Below are positions 1 to 7,698 of a stretch of 64,000 bases of DNA, piece by piece. Each line of letters begins with the position of its first letter. The stretch's first letter is position 1. Below the pieces are notes generated by a model, which was given only the letters and a program-made list of their open reading frames with translations, did not search any database and was not told the DNA's origin. This DNA comes from CAZRXG01 sp964603985 (lineage in GTDB: Bacteria > Chloroflexota > Anaerolineae > Aggregatilineales > UBA3940). Location of the stretch: the NCBI GenBank assembly GCA_964603985.1, contig CAZRXG010000008.1, positions 62,001 to 126,000 of the forward strand, given 5' to 3'. Both the position numbers and the translations under genes were made by a program.

Positions 1-647
1 AGCAGACTGGTCACCACCAGGGGCACGAGGTGTCGCTGCCAGGGATGCACGCCCTCGCGGCGGCGCGGCAGCAGCGCATTGTACAGCGCCCCCCGGAACA
101 GGAACTCCTCGGCCAGCGGCGCGACCGTCGACACCACCAGCGTCGAGGCGATCATCAGACCGGGCTGGCTGAACAGGTACAACTGTGCGCTGACCTCTGT
201 CGACCCGGCCAGCCGCTCAACCCCGGCCGTGGTGATCAGCAGGAAGGGCAGGGTAATCAGCCCCACCCTCCACAGCCCGATCCGCTCAGGCCGCCGCCAC
301 GCCAGCCACTCGGACGGCCCGAAGTCCTGCGAGCCGCTCAGCTGGCACCACAGCCGGGGCCACGCCCCGGCCAGCGCGATGGTCGCCAGGGCCGCCACCG
401 CCGCCGCCAGTATCGACAGCCAGATGCCCGGCTCCGAGGTTATGAAGCGTTCCAGGTCCTCCAGGGTGCTCAGTTGCCCGTTGGATATCAAAATCATCAC
501 CACCGGCAGCGCCACCAGCGCCTGCAACGGCAGGTACGTCAGGAACAGCAGCGCGGCCAGGGACCACCGCCCCAGGCGGGCCGGTTCAGGGGTCGGGTCT
601 GGCGGGGGGCCGGGAGTGTACTCGCTTGGTGGGGGTATCGCTTCCAT
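1..647 (-). CDS. CPBP family intramembrane glutamic protease (C-terminus outside window)
   Basis: The reading frame opens with ATG at 647 and is still open at base 1, so about 215 residues are visible and the C-terminus is missing. The N-terminus is proline-rich, followed by several hydrophobic membrane segments. Near the visible end is the signature EEFLFRG, matching the EExxxR motif of CPBP (Abi) intramembrane proteases related to Rce1. The family cleaves membrane or prenylated substrates, but the substrate here cannot be told. It lies 26 bases after the uracil-DNA glycosylase gene on the same strand and may be co-transcribed with it. Confidence 0.85.
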   Translation of the reverse strand, partial: MEAIPPPSEYTPGPPPDPTPEPARLGRWSLAALLFLTYLPLQALVALPVVMILISNGQLSTLEDLERFITSEPGIWLSILAAAVAALATIALAGAWPRLWCQLSGSQDFGPSEWLAWRRPERIGLWRVGLITLPFLLITTAGVERLAGSTEVSAQLYLFSQPGLMIASTLVVSTVAPLAEEFLFRGALYNALLPRRREGVHPWQRHLVPLVVTSL

Positions 648-673
648 ACGAAAATCGCTTTCGGCCTTCCAAA

Positions 674-1285
674 TCACAGGCCCAGGTCGGCTTTGAGGGT
701 TCGCAGCGTGTAGATCGCCTGCTCGACCCGCCCCGCGTTGATCGGGTCGTTGAGCCAGCGTGACGCGCCCGATGGATGCGGCAGCGGCACGATGTGACGC
801 CCCTCCGGGTTGATGATTGACTCGCCGACCACGTCGGTCAGCCTGACCTTTGACGGGTAGAAGAGGTCAACCGCCAGCCTGCCGACCGGCACGATCACCT
901 CCGGCTGCACGAGCGCCAGCTCGCCCTCCAACCAGGGACGGCATAGTTTGCGCTCGGCAGCCGAGGGGACGCGGTCGCCCTCACCCTTTGGATTGCTGCC
1001 GGGGAAGCACTTGGTCACGCTGGTGATGTAGCACGTCCGGCGGAAAGTCTCCTCGTCCCACCCGGCGCGCTCCAGCCAGCGGAACAGCCGCTGACCCGCA
1101 TCGCCGCCGAAGGGGTAGCCCAGGTGCGCCTCTGACGCGCCGGGGGCCTGCCCGATCACCGTCAGCCGCGCCGACTGCTTTCCGGAGCAGATCGGCTGGG
1201 ACTCGATGCGGTGACCGGCCTCGGCGCACAGGCGGCAGCGGGATAACGCGGCGTGCAGGGCTTCGATGTCTGGGTAATCGGCCAT
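674..1285 (-). CDS. Uracil-DNA glycosylase, family 4-like with Fe-S cluster
   Basis: The 203-residue protein has the features of Fe-S uracil-DNA glycosylases, which excise uracil from DNA in base-excision repair. GQAPGASE at residues 45-52 matches active-site motif 1 and HPSGASR at 170-176 matches the minor-groove-reading motif. Cysteines 17, 20, 93 and 115 have the spacing of the family 4 [4Fe-4S] ligands. I chose ATG 1285 because homologous sequence begins there; the frame stays open upstream to 1321. An endonuclease IV-like repair gene lies nearby, but not in the same operon. Confidence 0.85.
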   Translation of the reverse strand: MADYPDIEALHAALSRCRLCAEAGHRIESQPICSGKQSARLTVIGQAPGASEAHLGYPFGGDAGQRLFRWLERAGWDEETFRRTCYITSVTKCFPGSNPKGEGDRVPSAAERKLCRPWLEGELALVQPEVIVPVGRLAVDLFYPSKVRLTDVVGESIINPEGRHIVPLPHPSGASRWLNDPINAGRVEQAIYTLRTLKADLGL

Positions 1286-1399
1286 GTTCGGAGTGTACCA
1301 CCCGTCCCCGGCCAAGTCCACCCACTCTGCCGGGTGAGGCCCGACGGTGAAAGTCTGCCCGGTAAGCGATCCGGCCTACAACGGCACGCAACAACAGGT

Positions 1400-1405
1400 T
1401 ATAAT
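1400..1405 (+). promoter_or_regulatory. -10 element of the transaldolase promoter
   Basis: A perfect TATAAT lies 37 bases before the transaldolase ATG. No good -35 hexamer sits 16-18 bases upstream, so only the -10 is claimed. Confidence 0.5.
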
Positions 1406-1442
1406 CTGGCAATCCAATGTCCTTTTCTGCGGAGAGAGATAC

Positions 1443-2573
1443 ATGCCGAACATAGTCACCGATCTTTACAAACACGGACAGAGCCTCTGGTACGACAACA
1501 TCGCCCGCGACCTGCTCGAATCGGGTGAGATACAGGCGCTGATCGACGGGGGCATCCTGGGGATGACCTCCAACCCGACGATCTTCATGAAGGCCATCAC
1601 CGGCGGGACGACCTACGACGTGCAACTGCGCGAGCTTGCGCTGGCCGGGAAGACGGCCGAGGAGATCTACGAGGCGATGGCCGTCGCCGACATCCAGCGC
1701 GCTGCCGACATGCTGCGCCCGGTCTACGACCGCACCGACGGCCTGGACGGCTACGTCAGCCTCGAAGTGTCGCCGTTCCTGGCCTACGACACCGAGGTAA
1801 CCGCCAGCGAGGTCGTCCGGCTGAACGAGGTGGTCGACCGCCCCAACCTGATGACCAAGATACCGGCCACGCCGGAGGGCCTGCCTGCCATCGAGCGGTC
1901 TATCGCCGCCGGGTACAACATCAACGTCACCCTGATCTTCAGCCGCGACATGTACATCCGCGTCATGGAAGCCTACATCAGGGGGCTGGAGCGCCGCGTC
2001 GAAGCGGGGCAGCCGCCGAGCGGCATCGCGTCGGTGGCGTCGTTCTTCGTCAGCCGGGCCGACACGCTGGTCGATAAGCTGCTCGACGAGATGATCGAGC
2101 AGGGCGGCGACGAGGCACGGCTGGAAGCCCTGAAGGGCAAGGCCGCCATCGCCAACACCAAGCTGGCCTATCAGCTTTTCAAAGAGACCTTTGGAAGCGG
2201 GCGCTTCAAGGCGCTGGCCGACAAGGGCGCGCGCGTGCAGCGCCCGCTGTGGGCCAGCACCAGCACCAAGAACCCGGCCTACAACGACGTGCGCTACGTC
2301 GAGCGGCTGATCGGCCCGCACACCGTCAACACCGCCCCGCCGCACACCATCGTGGCCTTCAAGGATCACGGGACGGTCGCCGACACGCTGGAGCTGGGCA
2401 TCGAGGCCGAACAGGCCGTCATGGACGAGCTGGCTGCGGTTGGGATTGACATGCAGGCCGTCACCGACGAGCTGCTGGACAAGGGCGTCAAGGCTTTCGC
2501 CGACTCCTTCCAGCAGCTGCTGGACGCCGTCGAGGAGAAGCGGCAGCAGTTTGTCGAGGAGCCTGCCGTTTAA
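1443..2573 (+). CDS. tal: Transaldolase
   Basis: A 376-residue transaldolase of the longer bacterial type. It moves a three-carbon dihydroxyacetone unit between sugar phosphates in the non-oxidative pentose phosphate pathway, in the cytoplasm. The Schiff-base lysine is K139 in MTKIPAT, and the N-terminal GMTSNPTIF segment is typical. The start at 1443 is favoured over upstream codons because GGAGAGAG lies just before it and a TATAAT lies 37 bases upstream. Length fits the stand-alone enzyme, not the fused transaldolase/glucose-6-phosphate isomerase. No pathway partner is adjacent. Confidence 0.95.
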   Translation: MPNIVTDLYKHGQSLWYDNIARDLLESGEIQALIDGGILGMTSNPTIFMKAITGGTTYDVQLRELALAGKTAEEIYEAMAVADIQRAADMLRPVYDRTDGLDGYVSLEVSPFLAYDTEVTASEVVRLNEVVDRPNLMTKIPATPEGLPAIERSIAAGYNINVTLIFSRDMYIRVMEAYIRGLERRVEAGQPPSGIASVASFFVSRADTLVDKLLDEMIEQGGDEARLEALKGKAAIANTKLAYQLFKETFGSGRFKALADKGARVQRPLWASTSTKNPAYNDVRYVERLIGPHTVNTAPPHTIVAFKDHGTVADTLELGIEAEQAVMDELAAVGIDMQAVTDELLDKGVKAFADSFQQLLDAVEEKRQQFVEEPAV

Positions 2574-2674
2574 GGGTGTAGAGTCCGGCGCATCGTGGTT
2601 TTTACTCAGGCCCGCGCGTGAGCGTCGCGGCTGTGGCGCCGGATGCGCCGGGCAGTCTGGAGCTTAGAGACGAT

Positions 2675-3427
2675 ATGATCAAGCGGATCGTCTCATTAGA
2701 ACCGAGCGTCACGGCGACGCTGGTCGCGCTGGATGTGCGTGACCGGCTGGTCGCCGTGACCCGGTATTGCCACCGCCTGGCCGACGTGGGCGATCTGCCG
2801 CAACTGGAGACCACCTGGTCGGTCAGGGTGGAGGACATCACCGCGCTGCGCCCCGACCTGGTGATCGCGGGCACACCTTACCGCGCGGGCCGGATCGACG
2901 AGCTGCTGCGGGCGCACCTGAACGTGCTGTGCCTTTACCCGCAAACCCTGGCCGACGTGTACGACCACATCCGCTGGCTGGGGAATCTGTGTGGGGTCCC
3001 GGAGCGGGCCGACGCGCTGGTCGCCGAGATGGAGGCGCACCTGGAGTCGTTCAAGGCCCGCGCGCGGGGCAAACCCCGGCAGCGCGTTTACGTCGAGACG
3101 TGGTTCGATCCCCTGATGAACGCCCCGGAGTGGGTGGCCGAGATCGTCGAGGCGCTGGGCGGCGAGTTCGTCCCCCAACCGGCGGGACGGCGGATCGACG
3201 AGGCGGAGATCATCACCGCCGACCCGGAGGTGATCGTCCTGAGCTGGGCGGGTGTGGGGGAGATCGACCCGGCAGGCGTGTCAAGCCGCCCCGGCTGGGA
3301 TCGGATCGGCGCGCTGCGTAAAGGGCGCGTCGTGGCGGTGGACGAGATCACGCTCAACGCGCCGGGGCCGAATCTCAAGCAGGGCGTGCGTGAAGTGTGG
3401 CGCGCGCTCTACCCGGACGAGGGTTGA
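2675..3427 (+). CDS. BtuF-like cobalamin/metal-chelate binding protein, apparently cytoplasmic
   Basis: A 250-residue protein of the periplasmic-binding fold class used by B12 and siderophore ABC transporters: MIKRIVSLEPSVTATL at the N-terminus and a central DLVIAGTPYRAG segment match the BtuF/TroA-like domain. No signal peptide or lipobox precedes the domain with the ATG at 2675. A GTG at 2618 would add 19 residues without a convincing signal. No permease or ATPase gene is adjacent, so a transport role is doubtful. Intracellular binding of a corrinoid or chelate is the alternative. Confidence 0.7.
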   Translation: MIKRIVSLEPSVTATLVALDVRDRLVAVTRYCHRLADVGDLPQLETTWSVRVEDITALRPDLVIAGTPYRAGRIDELLRAHLNVLCLYPQTLADVYDHIRWLGNLCGVPERADALVAEMEAHLESFKARARGKPRQRVYVETWFDPLMNAPEWVAEIVEALGGEFVPQPAGRRIDEAEIITADPEVIVLSWAGVGEIDPAGVSSRPGWDRIGALRKGRVVAVDEITLNAPGPNLKQGVREVWRALYPDEG

Positions 3428-3481
3428 GGCGGCGCGGGTTGGCCTGAGTTTGCTGCTTCCGGGGGGGAGCGGCTCCGCCGG

Positions 3482-3802
3482 CTATCCGCTCGGCATCGTC
3501 GCCAGAACGGCCTGCAGGCGGCTGTCCGCCGTCCAGATGTGGTGCATCAGCCCGCCGGGCAGCACCAGCACGTCCCCCGTCTGCACGTCGGCGATTTCGC
3601 TGCCGGAGCGCACCTTACCCTCGCCGGAGATCACGACCATCATCACGTCGGCGGCGACCTCGCGCTTGCCGGTGTCACCCTTCCGGTCCAGTTGCAGCAG
3701 CATGGCCGTCATCCGGTCGCCCGACCGGATGGGCACGTACATCGTGTTTGCGCCTCCCTCCAGCGGGGCGGCCTCGCCGGGATCATACCGAATCAGTTGC
3801 AT
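3482..3802 (-). CDS. Small cupin-domain protein
   Basis: This 106-residue single-domain cupin has the conserved beta-barrel pattern: a GEGKVRSG turn in the first half and DVLVLPGGLMHHIW in the second, the latter holding the likely metal-binding histidines. Such proteins may be small dioxygenases, isomerases or sensors, and no substrate can be named from sequence. It is convergent with the BtuF-like gene and is followed upstream by a small membrane-protein gene on the same strand. Confidence 0.75.
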   Translation of the reverse strand: MQLIRYDPGEAAPLEGGANTMYVPIRSGDRMTAMLLQLDRKGDTGKREVAADVMMVVISGEGKVRSGSEIADVQTGDVLVLPGGLMHHIWTADSRLQAVLATMPSG

Positions 3803-3858
3803 AGACTGTCCACTCCTCGATCAGGGCAGAGAGAACTAGGGGCCGGGATGATTCTCTG

Positions 3859-4194
3859 CTAGAACCCGAAACCGCGAAAGATGTTCAACGCGCCAACGAT
3901 GGCGATCAGCGCCAGGATCAGCAGCAAGATCAGAAAGGCCAGGTTCACGCGGAAGCCGACGTTCGCTTTGTGCCTGATTTCCTCCGTGACCGACCTTTGT
4001 TTGTGTTTGAAGTCGCTGCGGGCGGCAGAGCTGAGAAACGTGCCTATTGCGCTGGTCATCAAAGCCAGCCACATGATATGCACCAGGGGGCTTTTGAGCA
4101 TGCTCAGTATGATGGCGAATGTCACAACGCCCGACGAGACAAAGGCCAGGATGTAACTGTATTGGGCAAAAGTAGCAGGACTGGGACGTCTCAT
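3859..4194 (-). CDS. Small membrane protein of unknown function, three membrane segments
   Basis: The 111-residue protein shows three hydrophobic segments, at roughly residues 11-35, 38-55 and 82-105, separated by a basic loop (SDFKHKQR). I chose ATG 4194 because GAGAGGTG lies six bases before it; an ATG at 4209 would put five extra residues over that ribosome site. I do not recognise a family. It sits between the cupin and endonuclease IV-like genes, all on the minus strand. Confidence 0.6.
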   Translation of the reverse strand: MRRPSPATFAQYSYILAFVSSGVVTFAIILSMLKSPLVHIMWLALMTSAIGTFLSSAARSDFKHKQRSVTEEIRHKANVGFRVNLAFLILLLILALIAIVGALNIFRGFGF

Positions 4195-4266
4195 CAAAAC
4201 ACCTCTCATCCGATAACCGGTAACACAACTCCGGAAGCCAACTTGCGAAAGGGCGGGCAGGCCGGA

Positions 4267-5106
4267 CTATCCGGCCAGCGAGCGGTACGCTTCCTGGATC
4301 AACAGCGCGTCTTCCTCCAGGTTGGGGCTTTCACAGACCAATGTGCCCCGCACGTCGAAATCCACGCAGGCCTGCAAGAAGGCCCGCCACTCGAGGTCCG
4401 ACTCCTCCAGAATAAGGTGGTTCTTCTCACCCTTCGGCCCGTACTCGATGCCTGACAGGTGGAAATGCATGTCGTGCAGGCCTTTCCGTTTGCCCAGCGC
4501 CTTCTCGACCCGCTTGAACATGGCGGCGAATTCCTGGTAGCTGTTGAAGCTGCCGTCGCCGGGGCGGGCGTGCAGGTGGGCCACGTCGACGCAGGGAGCC
4601 ACGCCGTCCACCTCCTTGGAAAGCTGGAGAAGCTCGTCCAGCGTGCCGAACACGGCGCTCTTGCCCATCGTCTCCGGGCGGAGCGTGACCTCGACGCCCT
4701 CCTCGCGCAGTATCCCCTGGATCTCGACCAGCTTCTGTCTGACCCGCTCGTAGACCTGCTCAGGCGGCTGGTCGTGATACGAGCCGGGATGGAAGATGAT
4801 GGCTCTCGCCCCGGCCAGGTAGCCCTTGCGGGCGGCGGCCAGCAGCCGCGCGTCGCTCTTCTCCATCAGCTCGGCTGTCTGGCTGTTGAGGTTGATGAAG
4901 TACGGCGCGTGGACGCTGAGCTTCACGTCGTGCTCTTCGGCGGTGGCCTGCATCGTGAGGCACGATTCGTCCTTGACACGCACGCTGCGCACCCAGGCGA
5001 TCTCCAGCGCGTCCAGGCCCAGTTCGCGGATGTAGGCAATCGCTGCCGGGGTGCCGGATCGGGGAGTGCCCTGCGGTGCGCCGACTGTGCCAAAGCGTAG
5101 GTTCAA
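4267..5106 (-). CDS. Endonuclease IV-like TIM-barrel protein (AP endonuclease 2 superfamily)
   Basis: This 279-residue TIM-barrel protein aligns by motif with deoxyribonuclease IV (Nfo), the zinc enzyme that cuts DNA at abasic sites. Visible metal-ligand equivalents are SVHAPYFINL, FHPGS, RPETMGK, CVDVAHLHAR, HDMHFHLSG and the glutamate in CES near the C-terminus. The start codon is TTG at 5106, supported by GGAGG nine bases upstream. A sugar-phosphate isomerase/epimerase of the same superfamily is the main alternative, but the number of retained ligands favours the nuclease. Confidence 0.75.
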   Translation of the reverse strand: MNLRFGTVGAPQGTPRSGTPAAIAYIRELGLDALEIAWVRSVRVKDESCLTMQATAEEHDVKLSVHAPYFINLNSQTAELMEKSDARLLAAARKGYLAGARAIIFHPGSYHDQPPEQVYERVRQKLVEIQGILREEGVEVTLRPETMGKSAVFGTLDELLQLSKEVDGVAPCVDVAHLHARPGDGSFNSYQEFAAMFKRVEKALGKRKGLHDMHFHLSGIEYGPKGEKNHLILEESDLEWRAFLQACVDFDVRGTLVCESPNLEEDALLIQEAYRSLAG

Positions 5107-5152
5107 GCGGTGTGCCTCCGGTGTGTGAGTGTGGCGATGTTCTCCTACTTAC

Positions 5153-5180
5153 AGGATAGGCTTCCCGGCGGATTTTGCAA
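5153..5180 (-). promoter_or_regulatory. Promoter for the endonuclease IV-like gene
   Basis: Read on the minus strand: TTGCAA, a 16-base spacer, then TATCCT, about 45 bases before the TTG start at 5106. Confidence 0.45.
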
Positions 5181-5230
5181 GTGACTCTCTATCCGGGCAT
5201 CTTGTGATTTCATTCGAACGTACAACTATC

Positions 5231-7630
5231 TTATTGGGCCGAGGTATCAGGTGGTGGCAATGGGAGCGGATCGCTGTGCCGGATGCTTGCCCAGTATTCC
5301 TGGTAACTATCGATCTTTTTACCCAGTCTTTTCACCAGGGATTTTGCTCTCGATATATCCTCTTTTGGAAGCCAAGTACGCTCCCCTATTGTTTCTGCCA
5401 GAAACTGCCCAAATGCAAGGAAGCTTGGGTCTTTGATGACTCCGCTTTCAAATAGAGTGGCAAAAGCCGTAACGTTGTCACATTCAGCACATGCCGCAGC
5501 TAGGAAGAAAGCAGACCACTCTGCCTTTTTCTTCTCCCTTCCGGACAGAGCATCGTAGGATAGAGAGCTATAATGCTCTGCTAGGTCGGAGAGTACGGGG
5601 AACAAAGTATTGGATCCTAGGGTTGCGCCCGCAATGATGCCGAATACTCCAACGAAAAAGAGATGTGGAATAGCTTGCGCCTTGAACTTAGGTTTCTCAT
5701 CAAGCTCTGCATAGTTGTTGCAGAATTTGTCCCAAGCTTCGGGAAGCAAGTCAAGCACTTGATTAACCACAGCGGCTTTAACAGTTTTTGGAGCTAGGTA
5801 CGTGGCCTGAGCTACCATTCCCAGATTCATTGAATAAACGAGGACATCGGAAGAAGATGGTGTTACCTGCTCCATAATGCGGTTGAGGTGGTTCTCACTG
5901 TCGGGGCACAGACCGCAGGCGAAAAATGTCGCGTATGACCACCAGGGGTCGAGGAAGTTGTTGACAATAACCTGTTCCGCATCAGGGCGACTATCAATCT
6001 CAAGCCCAACAAAATACTCTTGGAACGAGCGATGTTTAAACTCATAGGCGCCTTCATCGTTTGAAAACAGCAGTTCGGATCGTTCGGTTATCTCCTTGGA
6101 AAGGATGGCAGGAATAAGTTCCTCTATGCCGCGTTCCTGGCTGAACCTCTGCACTTCCTTGTCAAAGTCGGATTGGGTGATCTGTGTCTCGTATTGCTCG
6201 TGAATTGACCAACTTATTTTTCGAAGGAAGAACTGTTTTATCCTCCACTCGATCTGTAACGATATGTCTCTACCCGTGTCCCAGCGGCCTAATGCGAGTT
6301 CAACATATTTTGCAAATAACTCAGTCAGATTAGCTGGGATCTCTTGACCACTTTCATGTAGGCTGGCTACCAATGCAAGTGTCAGCGGCGTAGAAGGTAG
6401 TCCGTGAAGAGCGGTTGGTCCACTTACCAACCTCGCCAGCTTCCTGCCAGCCTGACTGTTTTCACCATACCAATTCTCTACAAATTCGATCATCTGCGAG
6501 GGGGATAGCTCATTGATCCTGAGAACGCGGAAACCGGACAGAACAGTTGGCTGATCGAAGATATCTAGTAGCCGTGAAGTTAGGACTATCCTTACGGTGG
6601 GATATCTATGACTGAACTCTCGAACGAGGTTGAGGGTGGTTTCTATGCGCTCCTCAGATTGCAATTCATCCAGACCATCGAGTAACACTATCACGGAGCC
6701 TTCTGTCAAATCTTCATCAAGTCCTTGTTCAGTGCCGACCGAACAAAAGCGATGAAACTGTTGGCTAAGTGCGCTCTCTATAGCTTGAGGGTCAGACAAG
6801 TCTAAGTTCTTGAAATTCACCAAAACTGGAATTGGGCCTCTCCGAGCAGCTTTCTCGTTGCTCTCAATTATGTGAAGTAGCATTTTCCTTAGAAGTGTCG
6901 ACTTGCCGGATCCAACATCGCCGAGGATGACCGTGTTCTCAGACATCCTCAAGATATTGTTGAAAGAGTACCGCTTTTCGCGTTGTTTAGTTTGCTTTGC
7001 GTGTTGTCTTGTGATAGGTGTCAGTACAGGAGGTACGAAGATCGAAGATACCTGATGCTGCTCACTGGAACAGCCGAGGACTCGCAGTTCTTCTATTCGG
7101 CTATAAGTTTCCCAAGTTGATGCATAGTATTCAGAAACGTATGGGTCGCGTATGGTAAAGAATGACTTATAATGACGCTCCAAAAGGTCGATAGTAGCAT
7201 CACCGTCTACGAACTGCACGTTCCTAAAGTCCTTGTCGAGAGCTGCCATTATTATTGTTTTCGCGTTGTCTGATATGTTTCCTGTTGTCCAGACAATGAC
7301 TTCATTCACAGGAGCCTTCTGTTTTCCTCTCACGTCTTCAACTGGAACTTGGAATGCCATATTGATTTGGTCTCTGACGATGGCGAGATTGGCTTTACCT
7401 CCTGCTGCTGCACTTATGTCGCCTGCTTTTGCCACGACTGCATAATACTGCCTGCCTCCGAAGTCAGATGGTTTAGAACATACTATGTCCTTGCCGAATT
7501 CTTGGCGTCCATGTGTCTCTTGGACGTTCTCGTACCCCATTTTAATGAGTAAGGGAACCAATATATCTGCTCGAAACTTGGCCTCGTCAAATTCCCTCAG
7601 GATACCTCGCTTCTCTGACTGTGTGATCAC
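5231..7630 (-). CDS. PD-(D/E)XK nuclease-like/NACHT STAND NTPase, putative anti-phage defence protein
   Basis: A 799-residue multidomain protein. Residues 11-155 look like a restriction-endonuclease fold: a helix, then GRQEFGKDIV (D48) and QYYAVVAKAG (K68), although the usual acidic or Gln residue two before K68 is Val. Residues 225-545 form a NACHT ATPase: Walker A GDVGSGKS at 237-244, Walker B LLDGLDEL at 316-323, TSR sensor at 351-353 and the winged-helix motif FKHRSFQEYF at 531-540. The last 250 residues are helical and probably the sensor. The GTG start at 7630 has GGGGGTGAC just upstream. The gene is clearly AT-richer than its neighbours, which suggests transfer. By analogy with bacterial NACHT proteins it may cut nucleic acid on sensing phage; this role is inference. 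Confidence 0.85.
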   Translation of the reverse strand: MITQSEKRGILREFDEAKFRADILVPLLIKMGYENVQETHGRQEFGKDIVCSKPSDFGGRQYYAVVAKAGDISAAAGGKANLAIVRDQINMAFQVPVEDVRGKQKAPVNEVIVWTTGNISDNAKTIIMAALDKDFRNVQFVDGDATIDLLERHYKSFFTIRDPYVSEYYASTWETYSRIEELRVLGCSSEQHQVSSIFVPPVLTPITRQHAKQTKQREKRYSFNNILRMSENTVILGDVGSGKSTLLRKMLLHIIESNEKAARRGPIPVLVNFKNLDLSDPQAIESALSQQFHRFCSVGTEQGLDEDLTEGSVIVLLDGLDELQSEERIETTLNLVREFSHRYPTVRIVLTSRLLDIFDQPTVLSGFRVLRINELSPSQMIEFVENWYGENSQAGRKLARLVSGPTALHGLPSTPLTLALVASLHESGQEIPANLTELFAKYVELALGRWDTGRDISLQIEWRIKQFFLRKISWSIHEQYETQITQSDFDKEVQRFSQERGIEELIPAILSKEITERSELLFSNDEGAYEFKHRSFQEYFVGLEIDSRPDAEQVIVNNFLDPWWSYATFFACGLCPDSENHLNRIMEQVTPSSSDVLVYSMNLGMVAQATYLAPKTVKAAVVNQVLDLLPEAWDKFCNNYAELDEKPKFKAQAIPHLFFVGVFGIIAGATLGSNTLFPVLSDLAEHYSSLSYDALSGREKKKAEWSAFFLAAACAECDNVTAFATLFESGVIKDPSFLAFGQFLAETIGERTWLPKEDISRAKSLVKRLGKKIDSYQEYWASIRHSDPLPLPPPDTSAQ

Positions 7631-7698
7631 TTGTCACCCCCAGACGATTGATACAGCCACAAATCAGCCCGTGCTGAACAGAAGGGGCTGTGTTCTTC

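Noticed and set aside
981..2369. A 462-residue minus-strand open frame opposite transaldolase
   Set aside because: It lies wholly antisense to a clear transaldolase and part of the glycosylase gene; its composition is that of a GC-rich shadow frame with no domain.
5131..7698. Flanking direct repeats or an attachment site around the AT-rich NACHT gene
   Set aside because: I compared both flanks by eye and saw no matching repeat, tRNA or integrase.
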